Shown: one piece after another, positions 25,332 to 34,606 of the stretch | Numbering within the stretch: the first letter of the stretch is position 1 | How the letters are laid out: the number at the start of each line of letters is the position of its first letter | NCBI RefSeq assembly: GCF_000308815.1 | Contig: NZ_BAFX01000054.1 | Location: 1-56,619 of the forward strand | Direction of reading: 5' to 3' | Length of the DNA: 56,619 bases | DNA from: Nocardia concava NBRC 100430 | GTDB taxonomy: Bacteria; Actinomycetota; Actinomycetes; Mycobacteriales; Mycobacteriaceae | Notes under the pieces: model-generated | Told to the model about the DNA's origin: nothing | Database searches by the model: none | What the model saw: the letters and a program-made list of their open reading frames with translations, nothing else | Program-made: the position numbers and the translations under genes

Positions 25332-26843
25332 TCAGTGCTCGCAGAGGGAGAATTCGCGTTCGTAGAGGGCTTCGTTGTGTTCGGTGATGAAGAACTTGCG
25401 TTCGTGCATCAGTTCTTCGCGGAAGGATTTGGCCTGGTCGAGGGTCATGGTGGAGGCGGGGGACCAGGGCTGCTGGGGTGGGATGTCGGAGGTGGAGGGG
25501 ATTCTCACCGACGGGTCGATCAGGAAGAAGGCCAGGATCTTTCGATGGCCCGGACGCGTCGGGTCGGCCAGGCGGAAGGGGGAGACGCGGTGCTGGAGGA
25601 TATTCGGGAAGGCGAGGCAGCGGCCCGCGGAGGTTCGGACCGAACCCAGTACCTGGTTCAAGGGGTCCTCGTCTGATATCCCGTAGACGTCCCGCATGCC
25701 GGTGCTGTCGTTCTGTTCGTAGTCGGGGTCGTCGATGGCGGCGCGGAAACTCAGTTGGCTGTCGGTGATGTTGTCGGTGTCCCAGTAGTAGATCGCGGTG
25801 GACACGATGCGTTCGTTCATCATTCCCTCGACATGCCAGCTGCCGCCCGGATATTCGGGGTTGTCGGGGGTGAGGTGGATGTTGGCCAGTTTGACGATCA
25901 CCTGGAGAGGTCGGGCGCGGAGGTCGACGCGGGTGGAGTCGTCGGGACCGGGCGGCGGAGTGAAGTCGGGGGCGTCGGGGACCACGGGTCGGCGGTTCTC
26001 CCACCAGTCGTCGAGGGCTTCCTCGTAGGCGTCCTGGGCCGCCTGGGCGGCTTCTTCATCCTCATCGCCGTCCTCGTCGGTGGGCTCCTGCGGCTCGTCG
26101 ACGTACCAGGAGTAGGGATCGGGCGTGATTCGCAGGGGGCGTGGGTGGCGCAGATCGGTGAGTACGTTCTCGAACAGCGGCCGCATACGGGTGAAGAGCA
26201 GCGGGAGGAGAGCTTCCAGGTCGCGGTGGATCTCGGGGTGGACGTTGTTTACGTAGGAAAGGAAAGCGGCATTGCCGTCGGCGTCGACCTCGACATCGGT
26301 GGGCAGCCACTGGAACTTCTCCGAAACCGCATACCGCGCATCGTCTTTGCCCGCCTGCGGCCAGGCCGAATCGTCGATCCCGCTGACCCCGCGCACAAGG
26401 CAGAACAGCGACGGATGCACCAAATCCAACACCCGCCCCTCCGACCCCGGATGCCAATCCCGCTCGCCCTCGGGCACCTCCTCCAACCCCCGAACCGCCT
26501 CCCGCAGCCGACCCCTCAACTCCTCCTCGATCAAGCTGTCCGACTGCCACACCCCGTCCACGGCCGCCACCTCGATCCCCGTCCCCGCATCCCGCAGCGA
26601 GGCGTAATACTCCAATTCCGCCAGCACATAACGAATCTGAGCCTCGGTCAGCCCCTGCTCACCCGCCTCCCGAGTCCACCGGGCGACGACCTCCCCATCC
26701 CGCATCTTCTCGACCCACCGCGCCTTCGTCCGAATCTCACCACTCAGCCGCATCATCTCCAACTCCCGCAACGTCCGCACCGGCGCAACCGGCACCCGAT
26801 GAGCAGCAAGAAAAGGCAGAGGAAACGCAGTCAAATAAATCAT
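25332..26843 (-). CDS. DUF4246-family protein, possible 2OG-Fe(II)-type oxygenase fold
   Basis: A 503-aa soluble protein. The C-terminal half contains YPGGSWHVEGMMNERIVSTA and, later, HRVSPFRLADPTRPGHRKIL. The HxE/D-then-His with a following Arg arrangement recalls a jelly-roll dioxygenase core, but this is inference. DUF4246 proteins are best known from fungi and occur sporadically in actinobacteria. An acidic low-complexity segment (EPTDEDGDEDEEAAQAA) lies in the middle. ATG 26843 has AAGGA immediately adjacent, which is too close; a TTG at 26834 would be better spaced. It lies alone between convergent and tandem neighbours. Confidence 0.75.
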   Translation of the reverse strand: MIYLTAFPLPFLAAHRVPVAPVRTLRELEMMRLSGEIRTKARWVEKMRDGEVVARWTREAGEQGLTEAQIRYVLAELEYYASLRDAGTGIEVAAVDGVWQSDSLIEEELRGRLREAVRGLEEVPEGERDWHPGSEGRVLDLVHPSLFCLVRGVSGIDDSAWPQAGKDDARYAVSEKFQWLPTDVEVDADGNAAFLSYVNNVHPEIHRDLEALLPLLFTRMRPLFENVLTDLRHPRPLRITPDPYSWYVDEPQEPTDEDGDEDEEAAQAAQDAYEEALDDWWENRRPVVPDAPDFTPPPGPDDSTRVDLRARPLQVIVKLANIHLTPDNPEYPGGSWHVEGMMNERIVSTAIYYWDTDNITDSQLSFRAAIDDPDYEQNDSTGMRDVYGISDEDPLNQVLGSVRTSAGRCLAFPNILQHRVSPFRLADPTRPGHRKILAFFLIDPSVRIPSTSDIPPQQPWSPASTMTLDQAKSFREELMHERKFFITEHNEALYEREFSLCEH

Positions 26844-26958
26844 TCCTTCTCAAAGCGGCAGTTCGCGTATCTCACAGAAACTCTCATCGCCGTGTCCCGC
26901 TCGAACAGATCCTGGAACTACCGCAATTCTATTGGGGGACACCGACAGAAAGCGGGGG

Positions 26959-28194
26959 TCAGGCGGGGGTGTCGGTGCGGCGGGCTCGGCGGGTGGAGAC
27001 GGAGGTGAAGGTTTCTCGGTCGGCTAGGAAGCCCTCGAGGGCGAAGGTGGCGGCGCCCAGGCTGGAGGGGTTGTGGGGGAGGGTGTCCAGTTCGAGGGTT
27101 ACGGCGGAGAAGGGGGCGGACATGGCGTGGTGGGAGGCGGAGCGGCGGGTGGAATCGAGGAGGGGGGCGCCTAGTTGGCGGGCTACGTGGTCGCCGAAGA
27201 CCATGCGGCGGGGGTTGAAGAGGTTGACCAGGTTGGCTATGGCTACGCCGAGATAGTGGCCGGTTTTTTCGATTACGGCGGTGGCCACCTGGTCGCCGTG
27301 GGCGGCGGCCGCGGCGATGGCGGCGATGGTGGTGGCGTCGTCGTCTGCCAGAAGTGTGCTGGTGGGGTCGAATTCGCGGAGGGTGGCGGTGATGCCGGGG
27401 GCGCTGACGTAGGCCTCTACGCAGCCGTTGCGGCCGCAGGAGCAGGGGCGGCCGTCGAGGACGAGGTTGGTGTGGCCCCATTCGCCGGCGCTGTTGGTGA
27501 CGCCGCGGTAGAGCATGCCGTCGATGACGACGCCGATGCCGACGCCGGCGCGGAGGGTGACGACGATCAGGTCGTCGACGTCGCGGCCCGCGCCGAACCA
27601 GAGTTGGGCCGCCGTACTGGCTTTCAGCGGATTGTCCAGGTAGAGCGGGTGGGGCAGGCGTTGTTCGAGCAGGGTTTTCAAAGGGACGTCGTGCCAGTGC
27701 CAATACGGTGAGAAGACCGACTTTCCGGTCTCGGGCTCGACCAGGCCGGGGACGCTGAGGCCGATGCCCAGCACCTTTTCGGCATCGCCCGCGATCACCT
27801 CGTCGATACCGCGCACGATCAACTCCACGATGTCATCGGGCGTGGTTGCCGCGGGATCGACCGGGATCTCGCTGGACCGCAGCACCGTCATGGTGAGATC
27901 GAAAACGTCCACGTGGATACTGGTTTCGGCGATATCGACGCCGATCAGCCGCCCGCGCTCCGGATTGATGGCGAGCTGGGCACGCGGCCGACCGATCCCG
28001 GCCGCCTCGTAGCCGAGTTCGGCGAGCACACCCACCTCGAGTAGCTCGGCGATCATATTGCCGACCGTCGCGAACGACAGTCCGGTCGCTGCGGCAATCT
28101 CCTGGCGACTGGTATGACCAGCCGCCGCGTACACCGCCTGCAGCACGCAGAATCTGTTGCGGCGCCTGATATCCCGCGCGGTCAGCTGGTACAC
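26959..28194 (-). CDS. ROK-family transcriptional repressor of the sugar operon
   Basis: A regulator of about 411 aa. The N-terminal winged helix-turn-helix (TSRQEIAAATGLSFATVGNMI) is followed by a ROK kinase-like domain with GVDIAETSIHVDVF (phosphate-binding DxGxT variant) and the zinc-site cluster CSCGRNGCVEAY. ROK repressors of this XylR/NagC type bind a sugar or sugar phosphate and release DNA. It is divergent from the ABC-importer operon with a 156-bp gap that holds repeated ACAGT/ACTGT half-sites, so it almost certainly controls that operon. Start choice is uncertain: GTG 28194 follows AAGGAG by 11 nt; ATG 28215 and TTG 28263 are alternatives. Confidence 0.9.
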   Translation of the reverse strand: MYQLTARDIRRRNRFCVLQAVYAAAGHTSRQEIAAATGLSFATVGNMIAELLEVGVLAELGYEAAGIGRPRAQLAINPERGRLIGVDIAETSIHVDVFDLTMTVLRSSEIPVDPAATTPDDIVELIVRGIDEVIAGDAEKVLGIGLSVPGLVEPETGKSVFSPYWHWHDVPLKTLLEQRLPHPLYLDNPLKASTAAQLWFGAGRDVDDLIVVTLRAGVGIGVVIDGMLYRGVTNSAGEWGHTNLVLDGRPCSCGRNGCVEAYVSAPGITATLREFDPTSTLLADDDATTIAAIAAAAAHGDQVATAVIEKTGHYLGVAIANLVNLFNPRRMVFGDHVARQLGAPLLDSTRRSASHHAMSAPFSAVTLELDTLPHNPSSLGAATFALEGFLADRETFTSVSTRRARRTDTPA

Positions 28195-28262
28195 GGCCCC
28201 GCCCACTCCTTCCATCCGTTGCCGCGAAGATACCGGAGCCCTCCGCGAGATGACTTCTGCCA

Positions 28263-28326
28263 ACAGTATTTACAACAGTTATAAGAAGTCCTACTGTAAC
28301 CGGCATCACTACCGAATGCCTACTGT
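28263..28326 (+). promoter_or_regulatory. Promoter and candidate ROK operator of the galactose-type operon
   Basis: A sigma-70-like promoter is visible: TTTACA (28269-28274), 17-bp spacer, TACTGT (28292-28297). Four pentamers overlap it: ACAGT at 28263-28267 and 28275-28279, and the inverse ACTGT at 28293-28297 and 28322-28326, forming nested inverted repeats. The stretch is visibly AT-richer than its surroundings. Binding of the divergent ROK protein here would block transcription of the importer genes. Confidence 0.55.
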
Positions 28327-28350
28327 GTGGCAGATCACCTAGGAGTGCTC

Positions 28351-29400
28351 ATGTCCTGGACCCACCGACGCCGATGGACCAGCGCGCTGATATGCGGAGC
28401 CGCTGTCGCGCTGGCCGCGACGGCCTGCTCGTCGGGCAAGGATTCCGGCTCGAACAATGCTGGCCCACAGCATGAATCGGGCACGGTCAGCCTCGTCTAC
28501 GCCCAGAAGCAGGGCGATCAGGAGTACTTCATCGGTGAGGCCGACGGAGCCAAGGCCAAGGCCAAGGAGCTCGGCGTCGACCTGAAGGTGGTCAACCTCG
28601 GTAATGACGCCAACAAGGCGGTCACCGAGGTGCAGAACGCGGTGAACCAGAAGGCCAATGGCGTCATCGTGGTCGTCCCGGATCCCTCGGTCGGCCCGCA
28701 GGTGGCGACGCTCGCCAAGTCGGGCGGCCTGGCCCTGCTCACCTCCGACGATCAGGTCTGCACCAACGGTCCGGACCCGTCCTCATGCGCCAAGGACAAT
28801 CTGGTGCCGCGCGTCGGATTCAGCGGCACCCAAATGGGAACCGAGGTCGGCACCCGCGCCGGGCAGGACTTCAAGAAGCTGGGCTGGAAGCCGGAGGAGA
28901 CCGCCATCGTCGACGCCTGGAAGCAGGACGTCACGGTGTGCACCGACCGGGTGAAGGCGAATCAGAAGGCGTTCAAGGAGGCTTCGGGCGCGGACGTGAA
29001 GGTGATCGAGGTCGGCACCGACAACACGCCGTCGGATGCGCAGAACAAGATCTCCGCGACGGTCGCGGGCAATCGGTCGGTGAAGAACTGGATCGTCATG
29101 GGCTGCAATGACGAGAACGTCAGCGGCGGCGTCGCGGCCATCCAGAACGCCGGCTACGCGGCCGACAATGTGCTCGGCGTCGGCCTCGGCGCGTACCTGG
29201 CCTGCAAGGAATGGCGCGGCGGCAAGCCGACCGGCTTCAAGGCGGCGCTGTTCATCAATGGCAAGGACGTCGGCGCGCTGGCCGTGCAGACCATGTACGA
29301 CTTCCTGAAGAACGGAAAGTCCATGCCCACCGAGGCATTCGCCCCCACCAAGATGGTGGACGCGAGCAACTGGCAGCAGGCGGGCGTCACGTGCAGTTGA
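28351..29400 (+). CDS. Sugar ABC transporter substrate-binding lipoprotein (AraF-like)
   Basis: A 349-aa periplasmic-binding-fold lipoprotein. The signal peptide ends in the lipobox LAATAC, so the mature protein is lipid-anchored outside the membrane. The fold (SLVYAQKQGDQEYFIGEADGAKAKA, GVIVVVPDPSVGPQV, IVMGCNDENVSGGVAAIQNAG) matches the cluster B pentose/hexose binders, especially arabinose/galactose-type AraF. The ATG at 28351 has CTAGGAG 5 nt upstream. It is the first gene of the operon and its stop is overlapped by the ATPase start. The sugar ligand is inferred from the downstream enzymes, not from the binding site. Confidence 0.9.
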   Translation: MSWTHRRRWTSALICGAAVALAATACSSGKDSGSNNAGPQHESGTVSLVYAQKQGDQEYFIGEADGAKAKAKELGVDLKVVNLGNDANKAVTEVQNAVNQKANGVIVVVPDPSVGPQVATLAKSGGLALLTSDDQVCTNGPDPSSCAKDNLVPRVGFSGTQMGTEVGTRAGQDFKKLGWKPEETAIVDAWKQDVTVCTDRVKANQKAFKEASGADVKVIEVGTDNTPSDAQNKISATVAGNRSVKNWIVMGCNDENVSGGVAAIQNAGYAADNVLGVGLGAYLACKEWRGGKPTGFKAALFINGKDVGALAVQTMYDFLKNGKSMPTEAFAPTKMVDASNWQQAGVTCS

Positions 29401-30902
29401 CGGGACTGCGGGTCTCCGGGCTCACCAAGGGTTTCGCGGGCGTGCCCGCGCTGCGCGAGGTGAGCCTGGACTTCCCAGCCGGAATGGTGACCGCGCTCAT
29501 GGGGGAGAACGGCGCGGGGAAATCCACGCTCATCAAGATCCTCGGCGGTGACCATCGGCCCGACGGCGGCCGCATCGAACTCGACGGTGCGGCACTGGAA
29601 TTCGCGAGTCCCGCGGATGCCCGGGCGGCGGGGATCCGGGTGATCGCGCAGGAACCGGAGATCGTGCCGCACGTGTCGGTGGCCGAGAACGTGTACCTCG
29701 GTGCGCTGCCGCGGCGTGCGGGTCGCATGCTGGATCGTGCGGCGCTGCGGGAGCGGGTGCGGGCGGATCTGGTCCGGCTCGGCTTCGACCGGGATCTGGA
29801 TCCGGACACGATCGGGTCGAAATTGACCGCGGCGCAACGGCAGTTGGTGGAGATCATGCGGGCGCTGACCACCGATGCGAAGGTCATCGCGTTCGACGAG
29901 CCGACCTCGTCGCTGTCGGATCACGAGACCGAATCGCTGTTCGCGCTGATCGGGCGGCTGCGCGATCGCGGGCTCGCGGTGATCTACGTGTCCCACCGGA
30001 TGCGCGAGATCTTCCAGCTGGCCGATCGCGTCGCCGTGCTGCGCGACGGCGCGCTGGTCGGCGTGCGCGACACCGCCGACACCGACGATCAGGAGATCGT
30101 CCGCATGATGGTCGGCCGCGATCTCTCGACGGTGTTCGCGCGCAAGCATTCCGAGCTCGGGCGGGTGCTGCTCGAAGTGGACCACGTCACGACCGACGAT
30201 GTTCGTGACGTGAGTCTGCGCGTGCACGCGGGCGAGGTGGTGGCGCTGGCCGGACTGGTCGGCGCGGGCCGCTCCGAGCTGGCGGGCGCGCTCGCGGGCG
30301 ATCTGCCGATCCGCTCCGGCGAGGTGCGGGTGGACCGCAAGCGGGTGCGGTTGCGCCAGCCGCGCGACGCGGTGCGCGCCGGAATGGGTTACGCGCCGGA
30401 GGAACGCAAGGCACAGGCGCTGCTGCTGCATCGCGGTGTGCGCGACAATATCTCGCTCGCCATGCTGGATCGGCTGCGGCGCTGGAGGTTCGTGCGCCGC
30501 GGCGCGGAACGGAAGCTGGCCTTGCAGTACGTCGAATCCCTGCGGGTGCGAACGCCTTCCATCGAGCAGGAGGTGCGCAAGCTCTCCGGCGGCAATCAGC
30601 AGAAGGTGGTGCTGGCGCGCTGGCTGGCCCGCAAGCCGACCGTGCTCATTCTCGACGAGCCCACGCGCGGCGTCGATGTCGGCGCGAAGATCGAGATCTA
30701 CCACGTCATCGAGGAATTGGCCGAGTCCGGGGTGGCGGTGCTGGTGATCTCCTCGGAACTGCCCGAAGTCCTCGGCCTGGCCGACCGCATCGTCGTCATG
30801 CAGCAGGGCCGCGTCACCGGCGAACTGGACCGCGCCGACGCCAGCGAGGAGGCGATCCTCGCCCTGGCCATGGCCGACGACCTGACCGCGCAGCGCGCCT
30901 GA
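29391..30902 (+). CDS. Sugar ABC transporter ATPase, tandem nucleotide-binding domains
   Basis: A 503-aa ATPase of the RbsA/AraG/MglA type with two fused nucleotide-binding domains. The first has a full Walker A (GENGAGKST), a signature region LTAAQRQLVEI and Walker B VIAFDEPTSSL. The second has the characteristic altered P-loop LVGAGRSEL, the signature LSGGNQQKV and Walker B VLILDEPTRGVD. Such proteins energise monosaccharide import. The GTG start at 29391 overlaps the binding-protein gene by 10 nt, which indicates translational coupling. Confidence 0.94.
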   Translation: MQLTGLRVSGLTKGFAGVPALREVSLDFPAGMVTALMGENGAGKSTLIKILGGDHRPDGGRIELDGAALEFASPADARAAGIRVIAQEPEIVPHVSVAENVYLGALPRRAGRMLDRAALRERVRADLVRLGFDRDLDPDTIGSKLTAAQRQLVEIMRALTTDAKVIAFDEPTSSLSDHETESLFALIGRLRDRGLAVIYVSHRMREIFQLADRVAVLRDGALVGVRDTADTDDQEIVRMMVGRDLSTVFARKHSELGRVLLEVDHVTTDDVRDVSLRVHAGEVVALAGLVGAGRSELAGALAGDLPIRSGEVRVDRKRVRLRQPRDAVRAGMGYAPEERKAQALLLHRGVRDNISLAMLDRLRRWRFVRRGAERKLALQYVESLRVRTPSIEQEVRKLSGGNQQKVVLARWLARKPTVLILDEPTRGVDVGAKIEIYHVIEELAESGVAVLVISSELPEVLGLADRIVVMQQGRVTGELDRADASEEAILALAMADDLTAQRA

Positions 30903-30925
30903 GCGCTGTCTCATTGAGGAATCCC

Positions 30926-31993
30926 ATGACCGACCAAAGAATCGAAATCAGCTCGGAGGCAGCGGTTTCCGCGCCGCCCCCGGCATTCGCCCGCTATCTG
31001 AGCGGTGTGACGGCACTGACCCCGCGCAAGGTGATCCGGGCCGTCGGCACCGGCAATCTCAGCCTGATCGGCGCGCTGGTGGTGATCGTGGCCATCTTCG
31101 CCTGGCTCAACGACGGCTACCTCGACCCCCGCAATATCGCCGGAATCGGTGACGCGGTAACGGTTTTCGGACTGCTCGCCGTCGTGCAGACCGTGGTGAT
31201 CATCTGTGGCGCGCTGGACATCTCGGTCGGCTCGCAAGCCGGTGTCGCATCGGTGATCAGCGCCATGGCGTTCACCTCGGCATCGGGCAACGCCTTCGTC
31301 GGCATTCTCGCCGCGGTCGGCGTCGGGCTGGTGCTGGGCCTGGTCAACGGCGTGATCATCGTCTACGGCCGGGTCAATCCCGTGATCGCCACGCTGGCCA
31401 CCCTGGCCGCGTACAAGGGCCTGGCCCAGCTGATTTCGGGCGGCAAGGCGCAGGGCTTCGTCCTCGACAACGACGTGTTCATCTTCCTGGCGCGCGGCAA
31501 GATCCTCGGCCTCCCGGTGCCCGTGGTCGTCCTCGCCCTGGTCGCCTTGGGTGTCCACGTACTGCTGAAGTACACCGATATCGGCCGCAACATCTACGCC
31601 ATCGGCGGGAACGACACGGCCGCACGCCTTTCCGGCATCAACATCAATAAGTACCTGATCGCCGTCTATATGCTGGCGGGCGTGGTGGCCGCCATCGCGG
31701 GCATCATCCTCACCGCCCGCACCGGCTCCGGCCAGCCCGTCTCCGGCAGCGAAGGCCTCGAACTCAAGGCGATCACCGCCGCGGCGCTGGGCGGCTGCGC
31801 CCTCAAGGGCGGCAAGGGCACCGTCGGCGGCACCCTCCTGGCGGTCATCCTCCTCGGCGCCCTCGACAACGGCCTGAACGTGGTCGGCGTCAACACCTTC
31901 TGGCAGAACGTGGCCCAGGGCTCCCTCCTCGTGGCCGCCGTAGTGATCCAACAACGCCGCAGCGGCGAACGCGCCGTAGGCCTCCCCACTTAA
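30926..31993 (+). CDS. Sugar ABC transporter permease (RbsC/AraH-like)
   Basis: A 355-aa membrane protein with about eight to ten hydrophobic segments, starting at LIGALVVIVAIFAWL. The family loop ALDISVGSQAGVASV and the conserved EAA-like block NDTAARLSGININKYLI followed by VYMLAGVVAAIAGIIL identify the RbsC/AraH/XylH permease group. It would homodimerise around the double ATPase. ATG 30926 has GAGGAA 5 nt upstream; a TTG at 30914 is less likely. It is 23 bp downstream of the ATPase gene. Confidence 0.93.
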   Translation: MTDQRIEISSEAAVSAPPPAFARYLSGVTALTPRKVIRAVGTGNLSLIGALVVIVAIFAWLNDGYLDPRNIAGIGDAVTVFGLLAVVQTVVIICGALDISVGSQAGVASVISAMAFTSASGNAFVGILAAVGVGLVLGLVNGVIIVYGRVNPVIATLATLAAYKGLAQLISGGKAQGFVLDNDVFIFLARGKILGLPVPVVVLALVALGVHVLLKYTDIGRNIYAIGGNDTAARLSGININKYLIAVYMLAGVVAAIAGIILTARTGSGQPVSGSEGLELKAITAAALGGCALKGGKGTVGGTLLAVILLGALDNGLNVVGVNTFWQNVAQGSLLVAAVVIQQRRSGERAVGLPT

Positions 31994-32012
31994 CCGCCGC
32001 CCGGAGCTCACC

Positions 32013-33005
32013 ATGCACCCCCTCAAGGCACACGTCTGCGCCCCGCCGCCCGGCCAACTGAGCGAAGGCCCAGTCTGGAACCCCCAAACCCAAGAACTCC
32101 TCTGGGTGGACATCCGCGCCGGCCAAATCCACCGCGCCACCCTCACCGCCACCCCCGCTCGCACCCGATCGACCGCCGGTTCCGTCGACCGGACCGATCC
32201 CGCAACCCTCACCCACGGCACCCCCGACCTCCTGCACCGCGGCACGATCAGCCTCACCCCACCGGTCAGCGCGGTCCTGCCATGCGCCTCGGGCGCGCTG
32301 CTGGCGACGATGGGGGACACCATCTTCCGCATCGACGGCACCGGCGGTAACGGCAGCGGCGCCGATCTCGCCGCCCTCGCGACCGTGGCGCTGCCGGACG
32401 ACGGTGTGTACCGGCGTTTCAATGACGCCAAGGTGGATCCGCGCGGGCGGTTGCTGGCGGGCACCATGGCCGAGACGACGGACGGGGCCGGCAGCGCTGA
32501 GCTCTACCGCCTCGATCCGGACGGCACACTGACCACCCTGCGTACGGGCGTCACCATTTCCAATGGGCTCGGTTGGAGCCCGGACGGTCGCACGCTCTAT
32601 TACGCCGACAGCCCAACCCATCGCGTCGATGCCTTCGACTATGACCTCGAGACCGGAACCTTCAGCGCCGGGCGCCCGTTCGCCCACTTCGAGGACGGCG
32701 AGCCCGACGGTCTGACCGTCGATTCCGAGGGACGGGTATGGGTCGCGGTGTGGGGTGCGGGGCAGGTGCGCGCGTTCACGCCCTCCGGGCAGTTGCACGC
32801 GACCATCGACGTCGGTCCGTCGCAGGTGTCGAGTTGCACGTTTGCGGGGCCGAATCTCGACGTTCTGGTGATCACGACCGCTGCTGAAGGCGAGGCGGCT
32901 CGTGAACCGAATGCGGGGCGTCTCTTCGCCTGTGTGCCAGGGGCTATCGGGCTACCCGCGACGCTCTTTGCCGATGAGAAGGTGGTGATTGCCGATGCCC
33001 GCTGA
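32013..33005 (+). CDS. SMP-30/gluconolactonase-family sugar lactonase
   Basis: A 330-aa six-bladed beta-propeller lactonase. Metal and substrate residues are visible: Glu18 in QLSEGPVWNP, Asn in RFNDAKVDPRGR, Asn in ISNGLGWSPDGRTLYY and Asp in EPDGLTVDSEGRVW, the standard divalent-metal set. It would open a sugar 1,5- or 1,4-lactone, here most likely galactonolactone made by the SDR enzyme of the same operon. The last 11 bp overlap the aldolase gene. Confidence 0.92.
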   Translation: MHPLKAHVCAPPPGQLSEGPVWNPQTQELLWVDIRAGQIHRATLTATPARTRSTAGSVDRTDPATLTHGTPDLLHRGTISLTPPVSAVLPCASGALLATMGDTIFRIDGTGGNGSGADLAALATVALPDDGVYRRFNDAKVDPRGRLLAGTMAETTDGAGSAELYRLDPDGTLTTLRTGVTISNGLGWSPDGRTLYYADSPTHRVDAFDYDLETGTFSAGRPFAHFEDGEPDGLTVDSEGRVWVAVWGAGQVRAFTPSGQLHATIDVGPSQVSSCTFAGPNLDVLVITTAAEGEAAREPNAGRLFACVPGAIGLPATLFADEKVVIADAR

Positions 33006-33636
33006 TTCTCCTGAGGACGTACAGGTCTCCATTGATCCGTTGAATCCTGAGGTTCCGGTGATCGCCATTCTGCGTGCGCCGACGGCGGACAGGTTCCCCG
33101 AGGTGACTCGCGTGCTGCACGAATGCGGCATTACCGCGGTGGAATTCACGCTCAACTCGGCCGGGGCGCTGGATGCCATACGGGAGTGTGCCGGGTTCGC
33201 GCATTCGGTGGGGGCCGGGACTGTATTGACTGCCAAGGATGCGGAGCTCGCTGTGGAGGCGGGTGCCGCGTATCTGATCACGCCGGCGGTCATCGACGAA
33301 GTGATCGCCGAGGGGAGGCGGCTGGGGGTGCCGGTTATCTCGGGGGCGTTGACGCCCACGGAGATTCATCGGGCGTGGACCTTGGGCAGCAGCATGGTGA
33401 AGGTGTTTCCGGCGGCGATCGGCGGGCCGGAGTACATCAAGGCCGTTCGTGCGCCGCTGCCGGATATTCCGCTGGTGCCCACCGGCGGGGTGGGGCTCGG
33501 GGAGGCTCGCGCGTATCTGGATGCGGGGGCCAAGGCGCTGGGGATGGGGTCACCGCTGGTCGGGGATGCCTGTGTCGGTGGGGATCTCGAGGCGCTGCGG
33601 GAGCGGGCCCTCCTCGTGCGGGACCAGCTGTCATGA
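32995..33636 (+). CDS. dgoA: 2-dehydro-3-deoxy-6-phosphogalactonate/-gluconate aldolase
   Basis: A 213-aa class I aldolase of the KDPG/KDPGal/KHG family. The general base Glu lies in AVEFTLNS and the Schiff-base Lys in SSMVKVFPAA; IPLVPTGGVGL and the ALGMGSPL phosphate site complete the pattern. It splits 2-keto-3-deoxy-6-phosphogalactonate (or the gluconate isomer) into pyruvate and glyceraldehyde 3-phosphate. Partner genes favour the galactonate form. ATG 32995 lies inside the end of the lactonase gene, and the stop overlaps the kinase start (ATGA). Confidence 0.92.
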   Translation: MPADSPEDVQVSIDPLNPEVPVIAILRAPTADRFPEVTRVLHECGITAVEFTLNSAGALDAIRECAGFAHSVGAGTVLTAKDAELAVEAGAAYLITPAVIDEVIAEGRRLGVPVISGALTPTEIHRAWTLGSSMVKVFPAAIGGPEYIKAVRAPLPDIPLVPTGGVGLGEARAYLDAGAKALGMGSPLVGDACVGGDLEALRERALLVRDQLS

Positions 33637-34589
33637 GGGGCGGACTGGTAACGCTCGGGGAGGCGCTCGGGGTGGTGGCGGCCACCGAGGCCGGGCCGTT
33701 GGCGCCCAGGGCGGCGATGCGGATGGATTTCGCGGGCGCGGAGGCGACCGTCGCGGTGGGCGTGCGCAGGCTCGGGCACGAGAGTGCGTGGATCGGCAGC
33801 CTGGGCGGGGATGCGGTGGGACGCATGGTCTTCGACCGGTTGCGGGGAGAGCGGGTGGACGTTTCGTCCTGTCGGGTCGACCCGGAGCTGCCTACCGGGC
33901 TGATGCTGCGCGAGCGCCGAACGGCCGATCGCACACGCGTCACCTATTACCGGCGTGGCTTGGCAGGTTCGCGGCTGGCGGTGGATCAGATCGATGCCGC
34001 GCGGATCGCGGCGGCGGGCGTACTGCACATCACCGGAATCACACCCGCCCTGAGTGATTCGGCTCGGGCCGCGGTCGATCTGGCCGTCGGGATCGCGAGC
34101 GATGCGGGCGTCCCGGTATCGCTGGACGTCAACTATCGCAGCGCCCTGTGGTCTCCGGCCGAGGCTGCCGCCGAGCTGTCGAAACTGGTGTTGCGCGCCG
34201 ACCTGGTCTTCGCGGGTTTGGACGAGGCGGCCCTGCTGCTGCGGAGTGATTCCGTATCCGAGGACGTAGCGGCGGTGGCCGAATCGCTTGCCGCCCTGCG
34301 CCCTTCGCAGGTGGTGCTCAAGCTCGGCGCCGAGGGTGCCGTGGCCTGGGCCGACGGCGAGCTGTTGCGGCAGCCCGCGCTCTCGGTGACCGCAATCGAC
34401 CCGATCGGAGCCGGAGACGCGTTCGTCGCCGGTTACCTCGCGGGCCTGCTCGACGGCGAATCCGTTTCGGAGCGTTTGCGATTGGCCGCGATCTGCGGCG
34501 CGTTCGCCGTATCAGTGTCCGGGGATTGGGCGGGTTTGCCGTATCGGCACGAGCTCGGGTTGCTCGACGGAGCCGATGTTCAGCGATGA
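33633..34589 (+). CDS. PfkB-family 2-keto-3-deoxy-sugar-acid kinase
   Basis: A 318-aa PfkB kinase. It starts MRGGLVTLGEALGVV, has the substrate-lid segment DFAGAEATVAVGVRRLGHES and the C-terminal PfkB signature DPIGAGDAFVAGYLAGLL with the catalytic Asp. It would phosphorylate 2-keto-3-deoxygalactonate (DgoK role) or the gluconate isomer (KdgK role). E. coli DgoK is not a PfkB protein, so the role is inferred from context. Its start overlaps the aldolase stop and its stop overlaps the possible upstream start of the SDR gene. Confidence 0.9.
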   Translation: MRGGLVTLGEALGVVAATEAGPLAPRAAMRMDFAGAEATVAVGVRRLGHESAWIGSLGGDAVGRMVFDRLRGERVDVSSCRVDPELPTGLMLRERRTADRTRVTYYRRGLAGSRLAVDQIDAARIAAAGVLHITGITPALSDSARAAVDLAVGIASDAGVPVSLDVNYRSALWSPAEAAAELSKLVLRADLVFAGLDEAALLLRSDSVSEDVAAVAESLAALRPSQVVLKLGAEGAVAWADGELLRQPALSVTAIDPIGAGDAFVAGYLAGLLDGESVSERLRLAAICGAFAVSVSGDWAGLPYRHELGLLDGADVQR

Positions 34590-34606
34590 GGACGAAGGGG
34601 AAGAGG

